Assembly: GCF_008726925.1 (NCBI RefSeq)
Contig: NZ_VYWO01000001.1
Span: 620,001-684,000 of the forward strand
Length of the DNA stretch: 64,000 bases
From: Aerococcus sanguinicola
Lineage (GTDB): Bacteria; Bacillota; Bacilli; Lactobacillales; Aerococcaceae
Reading direction: 5' to 3'
Made by a program: the position numbers and the translations under genes. This document shows positions 7,422-16,668 of the stretch, piece by piece; the stretch's first letter is position 1, and every line of letters starts with the position of its first letter. The notes under the pieces are model-generated. The model saw only the letters and a list, made by a program, of their open reading frames with translations. It was not told where the DNA came from and did not search any database.

Positions 7422-8075
7422 GTGAGCATCCGTTTCGCTTCGAGTTTGATCGTTAAAAAGCCATGGCACCGGCTCGAGCCTTGGTCTCTCGCCTAACGAG
7501 ACTCAAACGGAGAGTAAGGCTGACGCCAACTCTCCATAATTCGCTTCGTTTGCTTATTCATGGCTAACGATCAAACTCGAGCTTCACTTCTGCTCAGAAG
7601 TAAATTGGTGTTCAAACTCTAGAAGTGCTGGGTTCCACATTGCTAGCTATTGAGATGGCACCGGGGAGGAAAGGCGGTTGGCTTTTGAATTTGGTCCTTA
7701 CAGAGCCGTGGCACCGGCTCGGGCCATGGTCCCTCACCTAGCGAGCTTCAAAGGGCTAGTACAGTTACGCCTACTAGCCCTAATTCACATCGCTTGCTTG
7801 TTCACGGCTAAGGACCAACTCCAACGCTTCACTCTTGCTCAGAAATAAATTGATGTTCAAACTATAGAAGTGCTGGTTTCCACATTGCTAGTTAAAGAAA
7901 TGATAAAAGTTGGAACAGGTGCTTTGCTTTTTAATTCGGTCCTTGAATATTTAGCAGGTCAAGAAGGGCTGACGCCTACGCACCGTAATTCGCTTTAGTC
8001 GGGTTCAGGCTAACAGAAATAAATTAGTGCTCATATTCATTAGAGCATTGATCTTCCACATCACTATCTAAAGGA
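7422..8075. repeat. Three degenerate tandem copies of a composite palindromic element (type C)
   Basis: This gene-free stretch holds three related units. Unit 1 has 15-bp arms CGAGTTTGATCGTTA (7441-7455) and its complement (7565-7579). Unit 2 (about 7660-7893) has TTTGGTCCTTA and TAAGGACCAA arms around 7687-7700 and 7808-7820. Unit 3 (about 7900-8075) is partial. Units 1 and 2 end in a shared tail, CTCAGAA.TAAATTG.TGTTC, followed by AGAAGTGCTGG and TTCCACATTGCTAG; unit 3 has a diverged version. The junction TAGTCGGGTTC is at 7996-8006. No coding potential was recognised. Confidence 0.75.
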
Positions 8076-8156
8076 AATAGTGACGTATAGGAATCATTGC
8101 TGTCTTTTGAATAGAATCCAACTTTTAAATCTTCTCTCAGTTCAAGTCATCAACAT

Positions 8157-8551
8157 CTATAAGCTTAACCCTAATCGTCTAAGCCATTCGATATGACTGA
8201 TGCAAGGAACGGCAAATTGTCCAGCTACATCAGGGATTTTAGCATTTTTACTTGGCCCACTTGCCTGAGGATTGGCCTTGGTTTCACTGGTTACAGATGA
8301 ATAACCTCGGCCCATTTTTTTATAATTTCATAGTCTTCATCTTCTTTAATCAAAAAATCATGAAAATGTTCATCTACCCATGAAAACGTATCATCATCCC
8401 CCTGTTGAAGCTCATTGAAGACTCTCGTTAACATAAAAGACTGCGCAAACTTAGCTTTTAAAGGAAGTTCAGTCCAATAAGAAGGAAAGACATCTTGAGG
8501 ATATATTTTCTTTCCTGCATCAATAAGAATATTGGCATCAATTAAATACAT
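8157..8551 (-). pseudogene. DUF4411 (PIN-like toxin) remnant, internally deleted and frameshifted
   Basis: The N-terminal 86 codons (8291-8551) start MYLIDANILIDA, typical of DUF4411 PIN-fold proteins with the first catalytic Asp, and stop after WAEVIHL. Past the stop, in another frame, the DNA encodes TSETKANPQASG and KNAKIPDVAG, then FAVPCI.HIEWLRRLGLSL to a stop at 8157-8159, which matches the C-terminal part of the same family. The middle (usually ~60 residues with further catalytic acids) is missing. The gene therefore looks like a deletion/frameshift wreck of a toxin-like partner of the adjacent regulator, which starts its stop-start junction 2 bp away. Confidence 0.75.
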
Positions 8552-8553
8552 CC

Positions 8554-9735
8554 TTATTCTCCTTTCTTATCTTGAAGTCTTCGTTCAAGCTTATTCAATG
8601 TACCAACGGGCAAATTTAATAAATTAGCGGCATCACTGTATCTGATGTTTCCCTCATAATAAGCATTGAACACACTCTCCGTTACAAGAGGATCGAGGCG
8701 GGACTTTAGCGTAGTCCAAAAATCAGGTCCACCAGAAGTTCGTTTTCGCTTAGCTTCAGATTGGTTAAATTGTTCACGGACTTCTTTAACGACGCCTTGA
8801 TAGAGGTCTCGGTCAATTAGTTTGGCATCTAAAGCCCGACGCGCAATAACAACTTGGCTCACTTTAAATGTTCGCGATAAATCTTCAATTAAGTCTTTAG
8901 GAGGGACCTGGTCCTGCCAAGTATCCAGAAAGCTGGCTTGAGGCACTAAAATTTCTGCCGCAAAAGCATTACATAGTTGTTCAGCCTGGCTAACTTCGTC
9001 GGATAGCTCATTATCTGATAAGACATCTTCTTGGCCCAACAAAATATGGCCAAATTCATGGAGGAGAGAGAATAAACGCCCATTCTCTGAGTCTTTGCCA
9101 TTGATGAAAATAAATGGAGCATAATCATCCAGTAAGACAAAAGCTCTAAATTCATCCAAATCAAGCGAACGATGTGTATTCAAGGCAACTTGCGATTGGA
9201 CAACAACGCTCGTACCTATCGCATTCAAGCGCTGCCTAAAATACTTAAAAGCAGTCTGCCCTTTCAAATCTTTCTGCCAAAAAAGCGGAAGATCTAATAA
9301 TTTCCTAGACTCATCTGCAAGCTTTTCAACATCATTCAAAGTGTATGCCTCATATTTGGAAACATAGTCCAACTTCTCAAATCCTTGCCCTTGACGGTAA
9401 TCCGATAAAAAATCCTGTTGGTCCTCTACCCACTGAATATTCTCGATCAATTCACGAGAAGCACTTGAATGATTTTCTTTAGATTCCAAGGTCCGATATG
9501 CAATCAGGTCTGGCGTATCATCAACTGGTTGCTCAAGGAAGAAGTAACCAACAGGCACATTCAATTCCTTACTCAAGTCAACCAGCTGCTTAAAAGTTGG
9601 ATTGAGCTTCCCTGATAACCAGTCCTCTAGCTTCTTAAAGGTCGGCTTCTTCGACAGGTCGTCTTCAGTTAAAAAGGCTTGTTCCATATAATACTTAATA
9701 AGCCTCGGATTAACAGGCACTCGAGCTGTTGACAT
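8554..9735 (-). CDS. XRE-type regulator with ImmA/IrrE metallopeptidase domain
   Basis: A 393-aa cytosolic protein. An N-terminal helix-turn-helix-like region (about 10-65) includes PTFKKLEDWLSGKLNPTF and LSKELNVPVGYFF. A central M78-family peptidase domain has LLHEFGHILLG, the HExxH zinc site at 226-230. A C-terminal helical region follows. Such proteins commonly pair with DUF4411 PIN-like genes in predicted toxin-antitoxin modules, where they act as regulator/antitoxin. Here the downstream partner is broken, so this gene would be an orphan. A candidate extended -10 (TGCTACAAT) lies about 30 bp upstream of the start. Confidence 0.9.
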   Translation of the reverse strand: MSTARVPVNPRLIKYYMEQAFLTEDDLSKKPTFKKLEDWLSGKLNPTFKQLVDLSKELNVPVGYFFLEQPVDDTPDLIAYRTLESKENHSSASRELIENIQWVEDQQDFLSDYRQGQGFEKLDYVSKYEAYTLNDVEKLADESRKLLDLPLFWQKDLKGQTAFKYFRQRLNAIGTSVVVQSQVALNTHRSLDLDEFRAFVLLDDYAPFIFINGKDSENGRLFSLLHEFGHILLGQEDVLSDNELSDEVSQAEQLCNAFAAEILVPQASFLDTWQDQVPPKDLIEDLSRTFKVSQVVIARRALDAKLIDRDLYQGVVKEVREQFNQSEAKRKRTSGGPDFWTTLKSRLDPLVTESVFNAYYEGNIRYSDAANLLNLPVGTLNKLERRLQDKKGE

Positions 9736-9815
9736 TCGACTCCCCCCTCTCTAGTTAACTTCATTGTAGCAAAAATAACTTATAAAAACGACTATTAGCC
9801 ACACCCTTACAAATG

Positions 9816-9866
9816 AAAAAAGCCTCTCCCCTAAGCCATCTAAGTGACCTAAGGGAGAGCCCTTAT
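9816..9866 (-). terminator. Terminator of the DUF5067 lipoprotein gene
   Basis: On the minus strand GGGCTCTCCCTTAGG pairs with CTTAGGGGAGAGGC and is followed by TTTTTT, 12-60 bp after the lipoprotein stop codon. Confidence 0.88.
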
Positions 9867-9877
9867 TCAAAACACAT

Positions 9878-10963
9878 CTAATTGGATGGTGGTGCAGGAT
9901 CTGTTGCACTCCAGTCTGGCCAATCAGCTGTGTAATCGTAATTATCTACCGGTGCATCAGACGTATAATCGCTAGTTCCAGGTCCAAGAGATGGCAGATT
10001 AGGAGAGGGTAATGAGGCTTGGTCCTGTATATAAGGCGCTTGGCCATCATCAGATGGGACACCCTCAGGGAAAATCGTATCCGCTAATTCTTTAGGCTGG
10101 ATGGGTTCAGGTGTGGCATCATAAGGATCTTGTCCATTATAATTTGGCGAACCATACAAGTCATCAAGATCTATATAAGTCAAGGCCTCATTAATCTCGA
10201 CATTTGTGTACCCTCTCGCCTTCAGCCAATAAATAATATTACCTTTAGTGACGGCTCCATTCAGCATGGCGTTCAAACTCTCGATGATCGCGCCTTCCAC
10301 CCGCTTAGAAGGAAAATTCCCCTTTTGCTTGGGCTTAGCCCCAGCTGCCGTCGATGTGGCATCAGCCTTGTCTGACGCAGCTGTCTTCTTGACTAGGCTC
10401 TCCTTCAGTAAGCTGATTGGGTCATAGTCCTGACTGCCCAAGTTCTTCCCTTGCGCCGTCTTGGCAAACAGGGTCACGGGTGAACGCATATCATTGATCT
10501 CAAAGGCAATGGCGCTCTTAGCAGACTCCTTCTGCTTCAACTTCTTGTTCTGCGTTCTCTCATAGCGCGCATCAGGTTGGTCTGCTATCGCCAAGTCATT
10601 CTCAAAATTATCATCCAGCTGGTCTTGGTGTTGAGTTGCGACAAAACAGCGGATCCAAGCATCAAAAGCTGACAGCTCTTCCTCTGACTGGTTAGTTGCC
10701 TGGTACCAGAAGGCAATCACAGGCCCCTCCCCTTTCTCATTGCCCTTGGCCCCAGCAGGCAGGACGCGGACCTCTTCAATCTCGATATCAATATCCACCG
10801 TGTCCAGGTATCTGCCGTCAAAAGTCTCCGGAATATTCTCATAGAGCTTAGCCTTGTCTGAGCGATAAGCTCCCGGCAAGGCAGACGACGGCGACTCCTT
10901 CGCACACCCACACAAGGCCACCCCTGCTACAACTACCAAGGCCAAGCGGTATAATTTCCTCAT
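9878..10963 (-). CDS. Lipoprotein with DUF5067 immunoglobulin-like domain
   Basis: A 361-aa predicted lipoprotein. Signal peptide MRKLYRLALVVVAGVALCGC ends in a lipobox (ALCGC), placing the protein on the outer face of the membrane. Residues about 45-175 match the DUF5067 pattern: FDGRYLDTVDIDIEIEEV, PVIAFWYQATNQSEEELS, DAWIRCFVATQ. A basic Ala/Lys/Thr linker follows, then a helical module near 215-270 (AIIESLNAMLNGAVTKGNII, LKARGYTNVEINEAL) resembling Ltp-type repeats. The tail is rich in Pro, Asp and Tyr. Function is not known; it has its own terminator and probably stands alone. Confidence 0.82.
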   Translation of the reverse strand: MRKLYRLALVVVAGVALCGCAKESPSSALPGAYRSDKAKLYENIPETFDGRYLDTVDIDIEIEEVRVLPAGAKGNEKGEGPVIAFWYQATNQSEEELSAFDAWIRCFVATQHQDQLDDNFENDLAIADQPDARYERTQNKKLKQKESAKSAIAFEINDMRSPVTLFAKTAQGKNLGSQDYDPISLLKESLVKKTAASDKADATSTAAGAKPKQKGNFPSKRVEGAIIESLNAMLNGAVTKGNIIYWLKARGYTNVEINEALTYIDLDDLYGSPNYNGQDPYDATPEPIQPKELADTIFPEGVPSDDGQAPYIQDQASLPSPNLPSLGPGTSDYTSDAPVDNYDYTADWPDWSATDPAPPSN

Positions 10964-11116
10964 CAGTCACTTCCTTCCATATCTATAATGAGAGAATTAT
11001 AGCAAATTGAGTGATGGGGGTGTATCAAAAATCTTAATGGAGGTGAAAGATTTTGATTAGGTTACGAATTACTCTATTAGATGGGCTATGTATAGGCATA
11101 AAACTTCTATTTATTG

Positions 11117-11125
11117 TGATATACT
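11117..11125 (+). promoter_or_regulatory. Extended -10 promoter of the small membrane protein gene
   Basis: TGATATACT provides a TGn extension plus TATACT -10 box (11120-11125), about 50 bp upstream of the small open reading frame at 11176. Confidence 0.55.
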
Positions 11126-11175
11126 CTAATTAACGATCACTATTTAAGCGAGTAACGAATCAGGAGGTAAGTACA

Positions 11176-11322
11176 TTGAAAGATTTTATTACCGCCCTAG
11201 CCTTAATCTTCTGGGGAGTCTTCATCTCAAAATCCCCAAATGATCGCTTTACTGTTCTATACGCCATCATTACTGTGGGGATTTGTTTGGTGTATGCTTA
11301 TTTGAGAGGGAAAGATAGATAA
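11176..11322 (+). CDS. Small membrane protein, 48 aa
   Basis: The frame starts with TTG at 11176, eight bases after a perfect AGGAGG (11162-11167), and encodes 48 residues: MKDFITALALIFWG, a short FISKSPNDRFT loop, then VLYAIITVGICLVYAYLRG and a basic end KDR. Two hydrophobic segments suggest a hairpin membrane protein. An extended -10 box lies upstream. It precedes the Gabija genes by ~190 bp but has its own promoter; no function can be assigned. Confidence 0.65.
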   Translation: MKDFITALALIFWGVFISKSPNDRFTVLYAIITVGICLVYAYLRGKDR

Positions 11323-11514
11323 TGTAATTTAAATTTTACTTGCTACATCAATTTAATGTTCTTTTTTTAATAAATCAAATCACATAGATATGGAAAGTGA
11401 ATTCGATAAAATTTTTCTACTAAAAAGGTGATACGATTATTGATAATAATTTTCTACTATATTAATAAAAAAATCATCTAAATTATTATATGTATCTTGT
11501 AAGGAGAGGATTTT

Positions 11515-13274
11515 TTGCTAATTGATACTATTCATATAAAAGGGTTTCGTTGTTTTAAAGATGCTATTATTCATTTCACAGATAAAAACTTAATCTTGGG
11601 CGCTAACGATATAGGTAAATCAAATTTAATATACGCCTTGAGACTACTTTTTGATAAGAGTCTCAGTTACAGAGATTTAGAATTAACTTCTAATGATTAT
11701 TACGCCTATGAAGAAACTAATGAAATTATGATTACCGTAAAAGTATCTAATATATCAGAAGATTGCCTAGTTGCTGGATTCAAAGAAAATATTCAAAACG
11801 GAACAACTTATATAAGATATAGTAATAGGAAAGATGGTATACACGTTATTTCTACTGGTCCAACTATAGATACTTTAGAAGAAGCAACCAGTAGATTCTA
11901 TCTAAGATTTTTAAATATGGAAGTTGTTAATAGTAGTCGTAATTTAAAACAATTTATAAAAAGAGAAAAAATAATTTAATTGATTTTACTAAAGGTAAAA
12001 GATCTGATCAGATAGTTAATCAAGATAATTCTTTAATCGAGGATATTGATAACAATTTAATTAGTATCAATGCAAAAATTGACGACATTTCGTATATAAA
12101 AAAATCCCTAGATTCTATAAATACTGAGATGGAAACATTATCAGTAAATAATCAAAATAAAAAACTTAGATTCTCTAGTATTTCAAGTGATGCAGAACAA
12201 CTTATTGATAATGTTGAACTAATATACGAAACAGATGACAAAAAATTAACTTTAGGAGGAGATGGAAGGAATAATCAAATATATTTATCTACTTGGATAT
12301 CAAAACAAAAAGAATTAGCGGATGATAAAAGTATTACATTTTATGCTCTAGAAGAACCCGAAGCACATTTGCATCCTCAACAGCAGGTCAGATTAGCTAG
12401 ACATATATTTGATAATCTTGACCAACAAATTTTAATTACTTCACATTCACCAAGTATTGCTAACGAAATAAATCCTGGAAATATTATAAGATTATATTCA
12501 TCAGATAGCAAATCTTCAATCGCTGCTAACGAAGGAATCAATGAAGAATTGATAAATTTTTTCAATGATTTTGCACATAGAAGAAACCTGATTAATTCAC
12601 AATTATATTTTCTAAATTCAGTATTACTTGTTGAAGGTGTTTCCGAAGTTATTTTTTATAAAACTCTGGCGAAATCTAAGAGCATTGATCTAAATCAATA
12701 CAACACGGAAATATTATCAGTAGAGGGTGTTGGTTTTGAACCTTATGCGCAAATATGTCTCTCTCTTAAAATTCCATTTTCTATAAGAACTGATAACGAT
12801 TTAAATAAAATTCAAAACAAAACTGGTATGCTTCGTTTTTCTGGAATTAACAGACTAATTAATCTGCTAAATAATTTAAACTATTCAATAGATTTTTTGC
12901 CATATAGTCCTATTGATTACGAAACTATAAAAAAAGATATTTCCTTTAAAGAAGGAAAGAAGCCAAGTACCCTTTCAAATAGTATGCCTATTCCTGAGTT
13001 TATTAATAAACTTTCAAAACATAATTTATACTTAGCTACTGAGGATCTTGAAAAGGACATTATCGACAGTCCTTTATTTAGCTCATTAAAAGAATTTTAT
13101 AACGAAACTGATAGAGATATTATCTATGAAAAAATGTGTAAGAAAAAAGGTGAAAATATGTTTAACTTTTCTCAAAGTTACTTCTCAGAATTTGAAAAAA
13201 TACCAGATACTTCAATATTATTTGCTCCACTCCTAAGTATATTAGATTTATCAATAGGTGAAACTAATGAGTAA
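11515..13274 (+). pseudogene. gajA: Gabija GajA (ATPase-TOPRIM endonuclease), frameshifted at an A6 tract
   Basis: GajA is the nicking endonuclease of the Gabija anti-phage system. The first segment (11515-11979, TTG start, RBS AAGGAGAGGA) has an OLD-family ATPase N-terminus with Walker A GANDIGKSN at 29-37. It stops at 11977-11979. The downstream frame is open from about 11970 to 13274 and carries the ABC-type signature region, EEPEAHLHPQQQ, ITSHSP, then a TOPRIM domain (LLVEGVSEVIFY, LSVEGVGF, RTDND). Adding one A to the GAAAAAAT run at 11966-11971 joins both into a ~586-aa protein, close to the usual GajA size. AT-rich, unlike the flanking housekeeping genes. It could be inactive, phase-variable, or a sequencing error. 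Confidence 0.85.
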
Positions 13275-14892
13275 AAAGCCTACTGAAGAGCAAAAATTTG
13301 CTATTCAATCTACTGAAAATATGGTACTTACAGCTGTACCGGGAAGTGGGAAGACTTTTACATTAGTAGAAAAAATCAAGTTCATTAAAGAGGAAAAGTC
13401 GGATAACGATTTCAAAGGGATAATAGGAATATCCTATACTAATAAAGCAAGCGACAATTTGAAGAAAAAAGTCTATAAATCTACTAATATTGATGAGTAT
13501 GATTTTTTTGGCACTATAGATTCTTTTTATCTACAAGAGATAATCTATCCATTTTCAAAGCATTATTTTGAAGAAATCAGAGAATTTCAAATACTTCATG
13601 TTCATGATATATTTAAAAAATCTATTGACAGAAAATTAGAATTAGATGAAATTTTAGATTACTTCAACAAAAACATTATATTCATTGAACAAATTGGTGA
13701 TCTAGCCTTTTATTTACTTGAAACTGTACCTCAAATAAAAAAATATATTGCAGCAAAATACAGTCATATTATGATTGATGAATATCAAGATTGTGGAAAA
13801 TATCAACATCAGATATTCTGTTACTTAGTTAAAGAACTAAACCTTTGCGGATTTGTAGTAGGAGATTTGAATCAATCTATTTTTAAGGATTCAAAATATC
13901 TTAAATTATTAATCCATGATACTGCATTTACACATCATGAATTAACTTTAAACTTTAGATCTAATGAGGGAATTATAGAATATTCAAATTGTCTAAAATC
14001 TCAAAATTATAATCCTAAAAAAGTATCTGAAAAAAGCGTAAGTTATATTTATACTAAATCAGATAATTTCAGTTCATCCCCTATAGATATTGCAAAAAAA
14101 TTACCTAAATCAATCGAATATATAAAAAGCAAGTATAATATTCAAGCTGAAAATCAGATTGCAATATTTGCACGGACTCATGATGCTTGCCAAGTTATAG
14201 CTAAGCACTTAAATATCCCCTATAAATATTATTCGCCATTTAAACTACTGAAGAAAAACGATCCTGCCTTAAGACAATTCCATGAATTTTTAATTGATTA
14301 TTTTAAGTATAAAAATAATGAAATAACTTCACTTGAAATCAAGTCGAAATATTTTTCAAAAATAATTAATATTAACTATCATATAAAACAAGAGATCGAA
14401 AAAAATATCGATTACCTACTCAATGCAAAATTGTCTGACTATCATGATGAAATAGATAAATTTAAACGGATATTCGAGCTTATAGAAATTAAAATTACTG
14501 ACGAAAACTTCAAATTTTTCATTAAAGAAATTATATCGGATCGTTCAGAATTAAAAAATTATTGTCCTGCTAAGTCTAATGAAATTCAAATAATGACTAT
14601 GCATAATTGTAAAGGATTGGAATTCGATATTGTATTTATTTTTGATATGTATAGATTTATTATTCCTTATATATACGATGGCCCAAATGATAAAGATAAC
14701 TATCAAAAACTTAACAAGGATTTTAATTTATTTTATGTAGCTGTTACACGAGCCAAAAAGAGATGTTTTATAATGATTCCTGAAAAAAGAATCAATGCTA
14801 AAGGAGAAATTAAAAATTGCCAACCATCCCCCTTTTTATCTGAAAACAATTGCCAAAGATTAGCCAATTTAAAGTCATGGTATTTTTATTAA
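13267..14892 (+). CDS. gajB: Gabija GajB (UvrD-like helicase)
   Basis: A 541-aa superfamily 1 helicase-like protein, partner of GajA. It has Walker A VPGSGKTF near residues 24-31, a motif Ia region (GIISYTNKA-like), the Walker B DEYQD at 171-175, GDLNQSIF (motif III), NFRS (motif IV), the MTMHNCKGLEFD motif V and VAVTRAKK (motif VI). I prefer the ATG at 13267 over the upstream GTG at 13258 because AGGTGA lies just before it; it overlaps the gajA end (ATGAGTAA). The overlap and the shared AT-rich composition mark a single Gabija operon. GajB itself is intact, so restoring the gajA frame would give a full system. Confidence 0.92.
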   Translation: MSKKPTEEQKFAIQSTENMVLTAVPGSGKTFTLVEKIKFIKEEKSDNDFKGIIGISYTNKASDNLKKKVYKSTNIDEYDFFGTIDSFYLQEIIYPFSKHYFEEIREFQILHVHDIFKKSIDRKLELDEILDYFNKNIIFIEQIGDLAFYLLETVPQIKKYIAAKYSHIMIDEYQDCGKYQHQIFCYLVKELNLCGFVVGDLNQSIFKDSKYLKLLIHDTAFTHHELTLNFRSNEGIIEYSNCLKSQNYNPKKVSEKSVSYIYTKSDNFSSSPIDIAKKLPKSIEYIKSKYNIQAENQIAIFARTHDACQVIAKHLNIPYKYYSPFKLLKKNDPALRQFHEFLIDYFKYKNNEITSLEIKSKYFSKIININYHIKQEIEKNIDYLLNAKLSDYHDEIDKFKRIFELIEIKITDENFKFFIKEIISDRSELKNYCPAKSNEIQIMTMHNCKGLEFDIVFIFDMYRFIIPYIYDGPNDKDNYQKLNKDFNLFYVAVTRAKKRCFIMIPEKRINAKGEIKNCQPSPFLSENNCQRLANLKSWYFY

Positions 14893-15492
14893 GATAGTCC
14901 ACCTTCATATCATTTTCCAAAATAATTATTGGTGCATTCAACAAAAATATTAATTGTTCTATAAAATCCAATAGTACATTTAAGAATTAACTCAGCCACC
15001 TATTATGCACAAAAGTGCCATGTGAAGTTCATATTATTATTTAGTTAGTCCAATTAATGAAAAGAATGAATTAGCATGACGCAAGCTAATAATATAATTA
15101 GGAATATATTGAATATCTGACGATACGTAATGTTATATATCAATTAAAAATTGGACCCACCCTGCAATTAAAATCGGGTCATAGTTAACAACTTCCCTCC
15201 AACAATTAGCCAATCGCCCATTCAATGCTATAATAACCGCAGAAAGTAAGTAGACCAACCACGTCAGCTCATTCCCTTGAAGTTCTAGCTTCACGGAATA
15301 TGAGTCGCTTACGTGTGGAATAAGCGTATGGATTAATATGGGCTAATCACTTATCACTTCTTGTTCAACCACCAAAATATCGTTCAGTCACTACCGCAAT
15401 GCACTGAGCTCATGTAAGTCTACATTACAACACATCCCCCTAGAGGCCACCACTTCTAGGGGGATGTTTCGCGTTATGTGGGAACTCTCCTC
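14893..15492. other. Gene-free region downstream of Gabija
   Basis: The first ~280 bp are AT-rich with no frame over ~20 codons that has a ribosome binding site. At about 15258-15318 there is an imperfect palindrome (CCACGT.AGC to GCTTACGTG.GG; CTCATTCC to GGAATATGAG) resembling the other intergenic hairpins. A strong hairpin at 15432-15467 closes the region. Confidence 0.6.
15432..15467 (-). terminator. Hairpin terminator of the lipoprotein gene
   Basis: ACATCCCCCTAGA pairs with TCTAGGGGGATGT, ~25 bp after the lipoprotein stop on the minus strand. The T-tract is weak. The stem core (ATCCCCCTAGA) is the same as in the terminator at 17864-17905. Confidence 0.6.
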
Positions 15493-16188
15493 TCACTCGC
15501 CCCAGATTTGCAAGGTTTCGAGTAGGGGTTGGACTTGGCTTGGGGTGAAGGGTTCGACAGGTAGGACAAAGGCATTGTCTAAGACTTCCTGCGCAATAGC
15601 TGCGTCGGATTCTGGGCTACTATGCCAATGATACAAGCTACGGTAGATGGTAACGGTACCGTCGTAATTGCTGGTATATTGAAAGATCGAGGAGCTGGCC
15701 ATCGTTTTTCCCATTGCCAGGTTCCAAGTGTCTTGAGGCCAAACTGGAGAAAGTCCCGGGGCATTGGTAGCTACCGGACTCCCTGCCGGTATGAAGCTGG
15801 CATCGATATGGTCACCATCGTTACCATAAGGGAAGAGGTCGGTATTATTCATCACGGTCAGGTAGACCCTTACCATTTCGACTTCTTTGTTAGTATAGCC
15901 TGGATACTCCTTGAACTCTTGGTACTCCTCCGCCTGGTAGCGGGCTCTGAGATCTGGTGCGGCTTGGACTTCTTCATGCTGAACTGAAGGCTGAATCTCA
16001 GAACGAGTTGCTTGGCTTGAGCGCTCACTGGATGAAGCGCTAGAAACTTGAGCTTCAGCGACCGACGAAACGTCTTGCTTGGGTTCAGATTCAGAAGCTG
16101 TTGATGCCTCTTCCTGGTCCGTAGTTGATCCAGAGCAGGCGGACAGGGCCAGGCTAGCGAGTAAAACTAAACTTATTTTGCCTGTCAT
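15493..16188 (-). CDS. Predicted lipoprotein of unknown function
   Basis: A 231-aa protein with signal peptide MTGKISLVLLASLALSAC and lipobox LSAC, so membrane-anchored on the outside. A Ser/Glu/Gln-rich linker (about 20-75) leads to a compact domain with KEVEMVRVYLTVMNNTD, FPYGNDGDHIDASFIPAG, VWPQDTWNLAMG and VTIYRSLYHWH. I do not recognise the family. It is a single gene with its own hairpin terminator, divergent from the acyltransferase. Confidence 0.75.
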   Translation of the reverse strand: MTGKISLVLLASLALSACSGSTTDQEEASTASESEPKQDVSSVAEAQVSSASSSERSSQATRSEIQPSVQHEEVQAAPDLRARYQAEEYQEFKEYPGYTNKEVEMVRVYLTVMNNTDLFPYGNDGDHIDASFIPAGSPVATNAPGLSPVWPQDTWNLAMGKTMASSSIFQYTSNYDGTVTIYRSLYHWHSSPESDAAIAQEVLDNAFVLPVEPFTPSQVQPLLETLQIWGE

Positions 16189-16668
16189 AAGATCCTTCCT
16201 TTCATTGAGAAGATAAGATGGCTTACTCTGTATCTCTTAGCTAGTCTTAGTATACCAGCTTGATAGAGTCAATTGCTTCATTGACAACAAATTCTCTTAG
16301 AAATTACTATTTCTAGGGGAACCCGATCTTTTTGTCAGCTAGACTTAGCCAGGAGCCCACTCTAATTCCTAGCTTCTGGGCGATAGCAATCTACTAGCCA
16401 TCCAGGAAAGCTGCAGCTTGCCCCCATCATTTGCTTCGGGATGCATTAAAAATGCCATAATTCCGTATTCTGAACCGTCTAGATATTTACCTTTAATGGC
16501 CGTTTTGTTATGCTTATCTCATGGCAAGATTGGCGACTACTTATTAAACGTAAGTCGGTTGTCTGATAAGTGAACGATACATGGCGTATTTATTTTTACC
16601 TTAATACTAGCTAAGTTGATGATATAATCCACCATGTCACATCACAAAGTGGGGGTTAACGCGATCCT
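16189..16668. other. Intergenic region with divergent regulatory signals
   Basis: Contains the upstream regions of two divergent genes. On the minus strand around 16385-16535 there is a stretch of ~49 open codons without a start codon (including GKYLDGSEYGIMAFLMHPEA); it may be a gene remnant or chance. Nothing else was recognised. Confidence 0.4.
16620..16628 (+). promoter_or_regulatory. Extended -10 promoter of the acyltransferase gene
   Basis: TGATATAAT, a TGn plus perfect TATAAT at 16623-16628, lies ~40 bp upstream of the ATG at 16669. A GTGGGGGT stretch at about 16652 could contribute ribosome binding. Confidence 0.55.

Noticed and set aside
11966..11985. Programmed -1 ribosomal frameshift in gajA
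   Set aside because: The zero frame reads GAA-AAA-ATA, which is not a canonical X-XXY-YYZ slippery heptamer, unlike the A-AAA-AAA site in the IS; slippage of a different type or mutation is more likely.
16385..16535. 49 open codons on the minus strand resembling coding sequence
   Set aside because: No start codon, a stop directly upstream and no recognised family; could be a remnant but cannot be supported.
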